From Zhengitettix transpicula (taxonomy: Eukaryota > Arthropoda > Insecta > Orthoptera > Tetrigidae), in assembly GCA_037074705.1 (NCBI GenBank), contig CM073593.1:21479001-21543000 (forward strand): DNA of 64,000 nucleotides, read 5' to 3'. The position numbers and the translations under genes were made by a program. Each line of letters opens with the position of its first letter. Positions within the stretch are counted from its first letter, which is position 1. A model generated the notes under the pieces. That model had not been told where the DNA came from, did not search any database, and saw only the letters and a program-made list of their open reading frames with translations. This document shows positions 9,363-21,339 of this stretch, one piece after another.

Positions 9363-12300
9363 GTGAATTCAATATTTTTTGCATGATACATTATAATTAT
9401 TTTCATTAATATAATAAATTCATGTATTTTTCATAATTACTTTGTTTTCATATTACTTTGTTAATTGAGTTTAGTTAGAATTAAATTATTTTACCAATTT
9501 ACTTTTTATATTATAGCTGAAATATTATTCTTATCATTGGATGCTTAATAGTTACTGTTGTACGGGAACATTGTTTACTGATTTTCTGTATGGGAACAAT
9601 TTTTTAAGTTCAAATCTGTCTCTTAGGACGAATCCCGTCTGCTTTTCTTCGGTACTCTCCGGCTGGTATTTTACGAATCCGGCATCCATAATCAAAACGG
9701 GTACTCTATATTTCAGATCCAAACTGATTGTTGTCTACAATAATTTAATACGCTCCGAGATTCTAACAAATTGGTTTCTGCTGCACGACCCATTGTCGGG
9801 CATCGTTTCCAGACAATATCCTTCGTAGACAATACCCTCAATTAATATATAATTTTTTCCCAGTTTCCAATACCATCATTAGTACTTTCTGCAAATGAAC
9901 TCTAGGTGACGATATGTAAGGGGTGTGAAGTTATGAGAAGTAAAAATAGAAATCTTAAAATGTATGCAATCCATTATATTTAAACTAAATTAAATATATT
10001 TTCTGTAATGAAGTTGGTTTAACAATCCTATATTACTTGTAAAATAATTAAAATAAATAATCTAGCCACAGCTGTTAAATGAATCTAGTAATTCTTGATG
10101 TATATTAGCTTACTACAGGCATCGGTTAAATACGTTAGGATTATTATTGGCTTCTAAATAGATTTATACCGATTTTGGTCAAGAATTAATTTTATTAATG
10201 TGCTTTCCAGTCAATATTTTATAACAACTTAGTTCTAAATCACTCATAATGTTAAGAATAAATAGTTTGTGGCAATATCAAAACTAAAATGAGAAGAAAA
10301 AAATTCCGCTTCTATGGTAAACGTGCATTAGCCTCCTTACTTGCGGTTCTTAAGCATATCAAAGTGTAGCACGTTTTATTTTATGAATGAACAGGATAAT
10401 GGCGCCGCCTTCTGCAACGTGCACTGCCTCTGGCTGTACTTGTCTTGCGTGCTGGAGAAGGAAATTACACACCGACCTGGATCGTGAGGTATCCGCCAGT
10501 AACGATGCATTTTCTCATAGAAATCAACAACGAACTTCCGTCATCACTCAAACCTCGAGGTTTTAAGAAATTTCATACTAACGCATTGCGCAGGATTTGA
10601 GTTCTCTTGTCTGACAAGAAGGAAAATCTGTTTCTCGATAAGGAAAATAGTCCCGCGTCTTGGTGTTATTTAATCACATTAACTTTAAAACGCTGACAAC
10701 GCTGCAAAACTCATGCCTCATGTTTCTAAACCATTAATATTTATGAACGAGTAAATTATAAATGCGTGCATTCAAAGGAGTTGCAGGATAAGATCATTAA
10801 GACGAATTGTGCTCAAATAATTCTATGCGATACAACGGTTGAAGTCGAGTTATTTTATACGTACAGCATTCGTTATTTGCAGTCAAATTGCAGAAAATTA
10901 CGTTCACCAACATGTCTTAAAACACTTACATAAATTAGGTTATCCGAACATACAAGCACAAACAGTTAGCATATTTCTGTTGTCGTTCAGCAAGTATCTC
11001 GTCTGATTCTCCAATAGGATCGGCGGGGTGGTAGCGTCTATGCCCCAAAGGGGCTGCTGCAATGTGTAAAGTACTCATATTAACCCATGAAGCCTCACTT
11101 ACAGAGTTATCAATATCACGAAAGTAATATCATGATATATCCGCCCTGATAGTGCTGCCGTAACTATTGAGACAGTAGTTTGGCAGTCATCGGAGAAATG
11201 ATCAAAATAAAACCTAAGATTATCAACATTTTGGGCAAGACAATGGATAAAAACGTATTGAATTTTAGTTAGGAATCTTGCCGCAAAAGGCCAAAGAAAT
11301 AATATTTTAAACTACCTTTGCAGAATTATCCAAATAATGAGCGTAGAACTCGAAACAAGTAACCAAACATTTTTATACTAAGAAATTTAAATTATTGATG
11401 GCAAAGAGTAATTCAGTCCACATCATGTTCAGTAAATTTAATTGTTAAATTGACATTTCGCAAAGGTCAGTCGCAGTATTCCGGGGTGTAGGGATTTATT
11501 TACACGCTAACAGCTTCTGTGACAGTTTCCTTACTCTAATTCGTCTAACCCTCTTCAAAAACTAAATTCCTTGTAACGCAATTTATAGCTCGTGAGTTAC
11601 ACCGAAATGCGCACTTGGAGAAGGTGGATGGAGGTATTGTCGTCAGATGGGAACTGCCGCTTGGTGACAAGATCGCGTAGCGCTATAATCAGCGCCAGGA
11701 AAATGTAACATTAAGGCGACGGACTCTTTTCGCTACGTTGCCAAAGATGTGGGAACGTCCCCAATAATGGGGACGCGCGGCTAATTTGATTGACAACAAC
11801 GCTGGCCGAGGAGTGTGGTGTCAATGTTTTCAGAATAGTTTTTAGACTACAAAGTTGCCGTAACAAATGATGTTGTTAAAGTGAGCCCAGGCCTACTCTC
11901 ACTTCAACCCCAGGCCATTGGACCACTGCGGATCGTGTTTGCCATGACTAGCTTATACTTATACAAAGTTGGCAATTCTGAGGCTTCTGTCCGTTATTAC
12001 GTCAACATTTACAAATTGATATACGAAAAGTTATATTTACTAAAAATTAATTGTTTCTATTGTATTGGTTTCGAATGGATAAACAAGACGAGCATAATAA
12101 TTTTTCTACGGTCAATTTTCCAGCATTGGTCTTATTGCAAAAGGATGTCATACGCGTAAAGAGCGATTCCTCTGCACCGCTGTTCCCAGTCACCGGAGGT
12201 CTATGATAAAGCGTCAGGGGAAGCAAAAATTACCCGACGGGTTGAGGCCTCTGGAAGGCGCGGGCCGCCACAGAAGACGTTTCTCCGTAATTAGCCCTCC

Positions 12301-14229
12301 TCTGCTGTTTGATAATTCAGCCAATTATTGTCTTCCGCTGGCTTCCAGTTTTTCTGGCTGAATCGCTCTTTAAGATTACGCAAGGTCGCTAATTCATGGT
12401 TACTGTACCGGGGTATAATGGGGGGCAAGACGTGCGTTGCTCGTGTATTTTTCTTGCCTGCAGGCCATTAAATGCAGCAGTTGGCTGCTTAATTTAGTCG
12501 CCATTACGTCTGGAATTCCTCTATTCAACAGCTCGAGTGTTTGCGCCAGAAATGGAAAGCTTCTTTCAGCAACAGTTATGCGCAGCCACCACCAGCTCTC
12601 CACATAATGCTGCACCAGGCCCGTTTACGTGCAAATTAAGAGCCGTTCACTATTTGAATAAATATTACGTTGCGTGTGACATAAGGTCTCATATATATAA
12701 TGCCGAAACATAATAGCACACTATCTCTTAGAATATTATTACGTAGCCGCCGCAAAAAAAAAGAGTTGATTTTATACCCTATTCCCTTACATCTAACAGC
12801 AACGCTAGTCAAACACTTTTATTACGATATGAACAGAATTGTCACATAGTTTGCAAAATAGTATTATTTACTCTAGCAAACCCATTTACATAGGAACGCC
12901 TTAATTACTACACGACCAGTAAATATAGCACTAGAATTGCAAGTCAATTCATGCTAGTAATAACCGAGTTACGCATTTTTGGAAAAAAAACTCGAATGAG
13001 AACTATGACAATACTGACACACGTTACATTTAAACATTAATCAATTAATGGCTACTGAAGTGGCAGAGTTTGGAGCAGATAATTTAAGGAAATAAATCTA
13101 ATTAAATACACAGTTTATTAAATCGAACTAAAAACATTATTAATATAATTATTTCATGTACAGCATATTAATTGCCGAGTAGCTCAGAGTAACAATCCGA
13201 TCTATTCCATTTCAAGTTAGCAAAAGGTTAATTATTATTTCTTAAGTTAGCCCTGGACTTCGTCACCCCCGTCAAGGCGCATCAAAGATTGATCAAACTG
13301 GCTACTTAGTAAATTTCTTATATCGTCGACGACTTTGCAAGTGATAGTCTAAGTTCATTATTCCTCGATACAGTATCCTTGCCGGTTACTAGAACGCTGA
13401 CACTCCCATTCGTTCGTGACGTCACATCGTTACACGAAAAATTTCAAGATCTGTGGGGTTGATCTGCGCCTCACTCATATTTTTCAGCCAATCACGTCCA
13501 GCAACTTGATATCCCGCACTCGGTCTAAAATCCATAGCCTGTATTTTTTAAACGGAGTGCTTACTTTTCTAGAATGACAGGAGATTAAGGCCCAGACTTT
13601 GCGTCAGTGTCGAACACACACACAGAAACTCGCTAAGCTGCCAAAACCGGATTAAAAATATTTGAAAAGGAATTTCGAACAACAAACTGATACGATGTGG
13701 CACACAGACCAAGTGCTTCTCCAAATTCAGAATGTTTCACGGATTAGCATATACGTAGTTACTAATCCTATTCAGTATATAGGGCTACAGCACAGATAAT
13801 AATAATAATAACTAAAGATTAATTTTCCACTCCTCGCCTACGGTTGATTTGGGTACGATAGTTTTTGGTTTTCTAGAAAACTACGACTGTTTCCTCAAAA
13901 GTAATAAAAATTATTAGTAGTAAATCTGACTATAAAGTATTTTAAACGGCCTGCGTGACGAGAAAGCGCTACAGAACCAGGTAAAAGCTTGCTTTTCACT
14001 AAAATAGCTGTCCACCAATATACAATGGCCGTTTGATACATTATGTTCAATTACAGATGACATAGCCTTGTTGGAAACTGTTGATTTTAAATATTGACTA
14101 TTTTTTATGAATTGACATTACTCAGTATTTTGTGTCATGACTCTAAAAAGAGTATTACTTAATAACTGTATCTACTGAATTTATGTAATTATAAATAATA
14201 TTATTTAAATTGAGTTCTGTAGGTTATAG
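9363..14229. other. Long spacer with scattered GC-richer patches
   Basis: No gene is supported. 9555-9875 (minus) is an opening of 107 codons broken by one TAG. 10399-10566 (plus) is a 55-codon ATG frame in a GC-rich patch with a donor-like GTGAGG inside. 11030-12650 and 13250-13560 are more balanced in composition; the latter contains the CRE palindrome TGACGTCA at 13417-13424. None of these has a recognisable domain. The rest is AT-rich. Confidence 0.4.
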
Positions 14230-14379
14230 AGACATAAGAATAATTGCTCATTTTGTTATATCGGCCAGACCAAACGACTTTTGTTAATCAGAATTAAGGA
14301 TCATAAAACCAATGTAAAATTACAAAACACTTTTTGGATCTTAATCATTATTTCAATTTTTATAATATTGTTATTTTAG
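14230..14379 (+). pseudogene. Penelope-like element fragment, GIY-YIG endonuclease domain
   Basis: The plus frame from 14230 reads NNCSFCYIGQTKR, then RIKDHKTN, before a TAG at 14377-14379. In Penelope-like retroelements the C-terminal GIY-YIG nuclease has the pattern C..C..YIGQT(G)RSL..R..EHK, and this matches closely. YIG starts at 14257. The next stretch, to about 14480, has further short openings that may be its decayed tail. About 180 bases downstream, 14530-14582 contains GTCTGGAGATAGTATTGG and then GATCGAAACGTCTAG, similar to the hammerhead-type motif known in the terminal repeats of such elements. No reverse transcriptase domain is visible upstream, so this is a 5'-truncated, dead fragment. 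Confidence 0.6.
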
Positions 14380-14529
14380 ATAATAAATTTATTTCAGAAA
14401 TGTTACACGTCCAATAAATTTCCTTTAAATGTTAAACAGGAGACAACTCAATTAAACTGTATATATTATGGATTGTTAAATAATATTATTCATATTCTTT
14501 GTTAAGTGTTACAACTTTGGCTATAACTC

Positions 14530-14590
14530 TTCAGTCTGGAGATAGTATTGGCAAGGGTCACAACAATTGATCGAAACGTCTAGAAAATTA
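14530..14590 (+). other. GATCGAAACGTC motif downstream of the Penelope-like fragment
   Basis: CTTCAGTCTGGAG is followed 30 bases later by GATCGAAACGTCTAG. It could be a decayed hammerhead-type terminal-repeat motif of the Penelope-like element, but the CTGANGA box is not intact here. Confidence 0.3.
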
Positions 14591-16519
14591 TTAAAAAAAA
14601 ATTTTCATAATTAATTTAAGTTTTTTACCTGTTACGTGGGTCGTTAATTATGTTGGTATTAATTATTATAATCTCAGGATTCAACTTGAATCAAACGAAT
14701 TGATAGGAATAGAATAGGAATTATATCAGTTTATGTTCCATTTACAGAATGTGCTCTGAACTCACTTATAATTAAGTTTCTTTATAAAAAAAAATTCTCT
14801 AAAGAGGGTAAAAATTTTAAAATTACGAGTGACGTAACACCGGAAACACGTTTGCAGTCTACCCTCACGTTATCAAAATCCTCAATTTGCCAGCTCGGCG
14901 CGTAGACAGGAAGACAACAAGCAAGCAGTCGATAGCGCGGCACATGCTGCAAACAATAGGGGACAACTAACAAGTGTGTTCTTTGTGTGGCGTGACAATG
15001 GCGACAATCGTCAGCATGACGCAGCCCTCGCCAGACAGAAGCGTTACACAACAATTGCGAGCTCGAGCTCGGACGGTAGCACTTGCTTGCGTCATTCTCT
15101 TTTATAGGGGCCCAGCACACGGGAAACTTGATTCTCAATGAATATATTTTAAGCTGATTGCCTCATCGTAATCGACGGGTGTACGGTTCTTTGATAGTGC
15201 TCTCAGATAACTGCTTACAAACCTGGTGTATTGTAGTTCCGTTCCATAAATATTTTGTTCTACTTATAAACCACAATGTAATTAGAGAGACAAGAGAAAG
15301 AAAAATTAGTTTCTTGGTGAAACAACTATCCAATCAAGTTAAGACGTGAAAAAAAATCTGGGATTCTCCCTGAAAAGTGCTCCATTAGTATAGCATAGCG
15401 AAGAACAGAAATATATTATTATTACTAAGCCGCGTTTATACCGCGACAACTTTTTAAAAAATCATTGAAGACCATTTGTCGCCAACAATTTTTTTGTTGT
15501 TGTCAGCATTTCCCACAGGGCAGTGATTAAATCTATCACTCAGTATATTTTGTATATAATAATTAAAACCCCCCCAAACTTTTCGAACAGAAGCGTAGCA
15601 AGCGAGTTCCTCTCTTCCTTTTTGAAATTCCTTCCCCACTTTTCTCGCTCAGCAGGTCGTCGAACCGGATGACTTCGTGGTGGAAACTAATTCCACTTTT
15701 TTTATGTTTCCTCATGACAGTAGCGTGGGGGATCAACTGTCTGCGGTGATCGGGGATTATGACAAGAAGCCAGGCCGATACGTCATCGGGTGACAGCTTC
15801 GAGTAGCGAAGAGACCTTGAATGTCATGAAATTTGAAACTTGAAGCGTGCGGAAATTACTAATATTCAACATTACACCATAAAAATAATTTCTATAATCT
15901 TCACTTTTGAAACAGGTATTGATGTGTTGGATTTATCCGCTACTTCCGACCCATCTTCTAATTATTTAAATTATTAAGTGTCCTCCGTAGAAAATACCGA
16001 CTAAAGGACACGCGTGAAGAAAAATATTCGATATATTTGCGGAGTTGTAATCGTGAAACCGTTTCTTCGATTTCTTCCCGAGAATAAATCTTATATGCGG
16101 ACTAAAATTATTGTATCTGGATCCACGTTTTGTTGGAGTGAAAGCAAAATTTTTTAAAAAGTCTTGCTAGTTTTAATTTCTAATTATTGACGTTACAGTA
16201 ATTTACATCGGAAATTTTACGGTTCGTTTATCGTTTTATTTTCCTTACCATTCTACGGGCTATTTGTTTTTCGCATTCTCATAGAATGGTATTTTTAACA
16301 CTTCGACTTTTATCGTTAAAGTATAATGGACGACATTCACTATCCATAATGTTCAATTCAATATTCGTTTACGACACTAAACAGTAATGCTGACATCACT
16401 TTATATTTCTCACAAAACCACCAGTCGCGAATAAATTTCATTTATGCTTACTATTTTACTGATTTTTTTATTTTATTGTTTCTAGCTTAAGGTATTACAG
16501 ATACGCTTGTAATTCGCTG
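14591..16519. other. Spacer with a GC-rich island at about 14815-15140
   Basis: The island holds a 118-codon minus-strand frame (14782-15138) with no recognisable domain. Its composition (many Cys and Arg, no ordered motif) suggests a non-coding GC-rich stretch. A second GC-richer patch lies at 15600-15840. The remainder is AT-rich. Confidence 0.4.
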
Positions 16520-16785
16520 AAACTCTTGTTTCGTCGGAAAGGCGGCACCAGTCACCGTTGAAACTCGAGATTCTTCGGAAAGGTGTCACCAGTTACCGTC
16601 AAAACTCGGGAATCTTCGGAAAGACGTCACCAGTTACCGTTGAAACTCGGGAATCTTCGGTAAGGCGTCACCAGTCACCGTCAAAACTCGGGAATCTTCG
16701 GAAAGGCGTCACCAGTTACCATTGAAACTCGGGAATCTTCGAAAAGGCGTTACCGCTTGTCATTGAAACTCAGGATTCTTCGTCA
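16520..16785 (+). repeat. 41-bp minisatellite, about 6.5 copies
   Basis: AAACTC recurs at exactly 16520, 16561, 16602, 16643, 16684, 16725 and 16766, a constant 41-base step. Each unit reads roughly AAACTCGGGAATCTTCGGAA, then AGGCGTCACCAGTTACCGTTG, with a few substitutions and no length change. 41 is not a multiple of three, so it is not a coding repeat. It lies about 30 bases before the first recognisable reverse transcriptase codons of the jockey-type element, so it may be part of that element or its insertion site. Confidence 0.92.
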
Positions 16786-16817
16786 CACTAATTAACAAAC
16801 CAAATAAACAAACATCC

Positions 16818-17581
16818 AACCCCAGCAATTTCAAACCCATCAGTCTCCTACCAAAACTTTCAAAAGTCTTCGAAAAACTACTTTTACCACAATTAGAAAA
16901 ACAATTCTCGCTCTAAATCCCTAAACAATAATTTGGATTCCGAAACAACCACTCCTGTCCTCTACTTCTTAACATAGTAACAGAATACATTAATACATCC
17001 TTTGAAAACAAAAATATATGTCTAGCCACATTTTTCAGTTCTGAAAAAGCATTCGAAAAGGTTCACCATCCCTCACACCTCTTCAAATTAAAATCTCAGC
17101 TATCCACCCCCTACTTTAACGTCCTATCAAACTATCTTACAAACCGTTCTTACCTTGTCAAATATCAAAACCATTTCTCCCCAATATACTCTATTCACTC
17201 AGGAGTCCCTCAAGGTAGTGTCCTCGGCCCACTCCTATATTCCATCTATACCCATGATATCCCCGAAACAACCGCAATTAAAACTGCCATAGTTGCCGAC
17301 GATATAGCCATATTTTTCCCGTTCCCATGACTCCGAATCGGCTACAACACAACTGCAAACTGCCATTAACCATGTAGCCTTTTGGGCAAATAATTGGAGA
17401 ATAACCATAAACCCAAACAAATCCATCACAGTTCCCTTTTCCCTAAAAAAATACCATTCACTAACAATATATATATTAACTCCCCCCCCCCTATCCAAAC
17501 AAACAAAACCATAAATACCTTGGACTAATACTCGATTTAAAACTATCAGGGTCACAACACACCAGTCACATTAATAAATAA
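16818..17581 (+). pseudogene. Decayed jockey-type LINE reverse transcriptase
   Basis: This reading frame covers part of the reverse transcriptase of a non-LTR retrotransposon, the enzyme that copies element RNA into DNA at a nicked target. In order: NPSNFKPISLLPKLSKVFEK (from 16818), FGFRNNHSC, SSEKAFEKVHHP, GVPQGSVLGPLLYSIY (from 17202), the catalytic ADD box as VADDIAIF (ADD at 17295-17303), NNWRITINPNKS and finally YLGLILDLKLS ending at TAA 17579-17581. The order and wording are typical of the jockey clade. In-frame stops lie at 16914, 16929 and 17328, with frameshifts after the ADD box and near a C run at about 17480. The first catalytic Asp region reads SSEKAF rather than D.EKAF. The 5' part with the endonuclease is missing, so it is dead. 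Confidence 0.88.
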
Positions 17582-19399
17582 TCAATCTCTGGCTTCGTAT
17601 CTAATTTATACTAAGCAGTTCAGAGATTGCCCTGGCTTGCTTTGCCAGTCCAATACTTGGAAAAGGGATGGATTTTCTCACCCTCAAATTTCTTGACTGC
17701 GACTTAAAAATAGGAATATTAAATTAGTTTTTCAAGAATTGGTTTTAAAAATCAATAATAGCAACACCAAATTGAACCATTATATGAAGCTTTAAACGCA
17801 ACCGGGGACACTAAATACACGGTCGTGAAAGAGATAAGCATATTGTAAGATATATTTATCACGGAGAACGTCAGTGTTTCAACTGCAGAATTTCTCCAGT
17901 AATTTAATAAGCATCATCCTAGAACTTCAATGAATTATGTTTGTTCAGTAATTGTCGGTATGTCGAGTAATATGAAGGTATTTAACATCATAAAGTTGGT
18001 TCACTTTTAATAGATATTGTCTGCAAGTCTGTTACTTCCTGGACATAGAGTGCGATGACTAATGTATACAGACTGTTAGATTGGCACTCCTAGTAGTGGC
18101 CGGTCCCGCCATCTCCACACCTGTTTCCTATGGTCGTTCATGTCTCACATTAGCATTCTACTTTCTGTGCCAGATCAGGTGAAAATTTACTATGCTCCGA
18201 AATATTAAAATACGATTCTTTTCTATCAAAACCAGACAATATAAACACTGCCACGTGTGTTCCATTCACTCTTAACTTTTATTCGTGGACTATGACATTG
18301 GTGGCCCCGAAGAGGCCCCAAAACGATTTAAAGGAAACTTCAGATAATTCAATCTGTTATTTATATAAATATTAATGACCCAATAATTCAGAATAAAATG
18401 ATTAACAACGTTTCGTCATTACATTACCACATCCGCAGCTAATAATTAAGAGATATCTCTGGGCTGAATAGCATAGCAATGATTAGTGAACTTATTGTGA
18501 CTTTTTTGTCCAGTAATGCTTATATTATATCTTTCCAGAGGGCCAGATAATTTTAAATTCAATTCAATAATAATTAGCACTAAAAAGTTTCAATAAAATA
18601 AGCATAATATTCGATTGTAAACTATTTACAAAATATTCTTCTGTACTTACAAAAAATAATTGTGGGGCTCGGGTATTTTCTACAATCAGATATTGGGAAA
18701 AAGTTTAGAGACAGTTGGATTACAGTGCCTCAAATCACCACAGTAATAATTCCTATTTCTTATTTATTAACTTACTAAAATTATTTTAAAAATAAAAACA
18801 TACTGTTTTTTAATAATACGGAAGAGTAAAATAAGAACTGTAAAATAGGGACATCCTTTTAAATTCAAGAGAAACATGGCGATGGGTTCTTTAAACCCCT
18901 CGCTATGTTTAAGTGTTTGTTGTTTCTTATCTGAAGTAATGGAAATATTTATAAAGTAATGAAAAAAACACTGAATATGCCATGTTATTAGTAAGTGTAC
19001 TTTAAAATTATATATTTCTCACTACTGTTATCGCTTCTTCACGTCAACTTCTTTACTAAGTCCCCAATTTACTCTTTAAGAAAATTAATATGAGAAAACT
19101 TTTCTGCATCATATACTCAATGTAAATGGCTCAAAGTAGAAGAAAGGGTTTGATTTATCAACTGAAACACCAGAATAAGATGGAATTCTAAATTTATAAA
19201 CTACATATATCTGTAGAAAAGATATCATTAAGCGGCGAAGTCTCTATTTCAATGGTTCACAGATATGGATGAATAATTATGGGCAAAATATTAAGTAAAA
19301 TAATGAAAAGTCAGCAGATATAAACGAATCTTATTCATAAATATAAGATACGTTGGATGCATTTCCCAAGACGTTAAAGTTATTGTGTTGATAAGTAGT
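17582..19399. other. AT-rich spacer, with an orphan GTTTCGTC arm
   Basis: 18399-18416 contains AACAACGTTTCGTCATTA, an isolated arm of the foldback motif. 18307-18330 has GAAGAGGCCCCAAAACG, similar in order. Otherwise nothing is recognised. Confidence 0.4.
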
Positions 19400-19960
19400 C
19401 CAGTTTTCCTCGTAACACGGATAGTCCGAGTAGGTGTTTTAAGAATCGTGCCGAGGAATTCCGGGAGTCGTGTTACTTATAGCTTACAGCGAAATCGTCC
19501 TCCTTTTTTCATCGTGCGAAGGGCGATTTCTAGAAATGCCAATGCAAGCACAACAGAAGTAGTATGTGGTTTTTTTTGTTGCTCCTCGAGATGGAGTCTT
19601 AATTCGCCGGCGAGATGCTGTCACTGGTCCCGAGAGAGATTACCGCATTTGCATTGCTAATTCGAGGCTAATTATGTCCGGCGAGCCGGCCAACAGGTTT
19701 CCCGCCGGAGATGTTGAACTCCAGCGTGACGTCATCGCCATGGAGCTGGAGGAGGCGGACGACAGCCAATTAATGCTGCCGTTCGCGACGAAAAAGGCAG
19801 CTCGGACTTGCTTTCTAAATACTTTCGTTTTGCACGTCAAAGAGACTAGTTGCTAGTTGCACCCGTTCGAAGACGTGATCAGCTCCTCTCCTGCGGACGA
19901 CTGGAGAATGGCTTTCTCCCAATCACTTGATTAATGCCTTGTGAGAGAGAGCAATACCTT
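19400..19960. other. GC-rich island with a CRE palindrome
   Basis: A block of about 550 bases is far more GC-rich than its flanks. It contains the palindromic CRE core TGACGTCA at 19727-19734 and several TAATTA/TAATT cores nearby. Open frames of 60-96 codons occur on both strands and overlap, with no domain. A regulatory element or an old exon remnant are both possible; I favour regulatory. Confidence 0.35.
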
Positions 19961-20647
19961 CATAATATATTCCCGCTTCTGGTATCAAATAACACTATCT
20001 GTAACTACAATATCAACATAATATTATAACAATAAATTGGCCATCTTGCAACAGTATAGTATAATAGAAAGCTCTATACGGGAAGAACAACGTTTATGTT
20101 AAGTATATAATATTTTACGATTAAATTTGCAGTATTTCGATATTGTATTATTACACCCTTTATACACCTAAAGATAACTTAATCCAAAGCTTCAAAGTGG
20201 CTATTATTCTTTCCCAATTAAAATAGAACTAAACGTATAAAAGATTGAATTGTAGATGAAGCTGTCGAAATATTGCAAATTCAGCTCTCTTTAATCTAGC
20301 ATGAGGATGATAACGCAGTTGTAAAGAAATAGTGTTTTTAAAACATTAATTAAATGTTTCTTATATACACATTCAAGTATTACCGAATAAAATACTACAT
20401 TAGACAATATCAGCTGAATTACCCACCACGAAATGGTCGAGAAAGAAATGGCAGGATTTAGAACCCATTCACAGAAAGCGAAATGGAAATCCCAAGACCA
20501 TCATTTTGAAGGATGCGAAGCCTAGAGTGGGTAAGGCGTCCGATTTACCGTACGACAGGGATGACAGCTACTTTATATACACGTTTCCTGGAATATTTAA
20601 AGTGATTCATTTTAATTTATATTGTTGAAACTGGCATTGAAAATTAA
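19961..20647. other. AT-rich spacer
   Basis: No feature recognised up to the Helitron 5' end. Confidence 0.5.
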
Positions 20648-21331
20648 TCTATATAATAAAAAAGGATGTATATTTGTATGTATGTATTTACGTTAATTTC
20701 TATACAAATTTAAACGCGTGGACAGATTGCAACAAAAATTGGTACACATATTCTTCAAAACTCGAGAAAAGGTAATGTGGGGGTGTGAAACCCGTAGCAT
20801 AAATATGGAAAGAATTATAATTGAAAAAACGTGATAATTTTGTGTTAAATCACTGCGCGCCAAGTGAACGGTTAAACGAAATAGGTCCTGTTTCCGAAAT
20901 ATGAAATAAAGCAGAAATATTTTTATTGAATAAGAAGTATAATTTTATGCAGCTATACTACATCGAGTTATAATAAAAAATACTTTACGATCCTTGCGAT
21001 AAATGTAAGTTAATTTCCTCGCCATAGTAGTGACTTCAATATGGCGACTATTTGTTTACACTGTAAATCTAGCTAAGAATTTCATCAATTTAATGTTTCG
21101 TAATGTCTGAAGACTGATGAACAATTATACCCTGCAATACTCGAGGAGAATATTTAAGTATTCTATTCGTAAAGAAATTCGGAGGGATGTTTGTTGGGAT
21201 TGATGTAATAAAACAGAATGTATTTTATAGCTGTTCAATTTCTGCACTGTCGGTGAAAAGTATGTACGGAACTAGTAACAGTTAGATTTAGGTTAAATCA
21301 CTTCTTGACTAAAGATTATTACACTATTCAT

Positions 21332-21339
21332 TACTTTTT
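21332..21339 (+). repeat. Target-site duplication (left) of nested insertion
   Basis: TACTTTTT here is repeated at 22061-22068, directly after the A-run of the insertion. The other Helitron copies have a single TACTTTTT at this place. Confidence 0.65.

Noticed and set aside
11043..11055. GCCCC-aaa-GGGGC hairpin as a terminator
   Set aside because: A 5-bp stem in eukaryotic DNA without a transcript context has no support as a terminator.
14782..15138. 118-codon minus frame
   Set aside because: Cys/Arg-rich translation without ordered motifs in a GC-rich island; nothing supports coding.
16520..16785. CRISPR array
   Set aside because: The repeats are contiguous 41-bp units with no unique spacers; it is a minisatellite in eukaryotic DNA.
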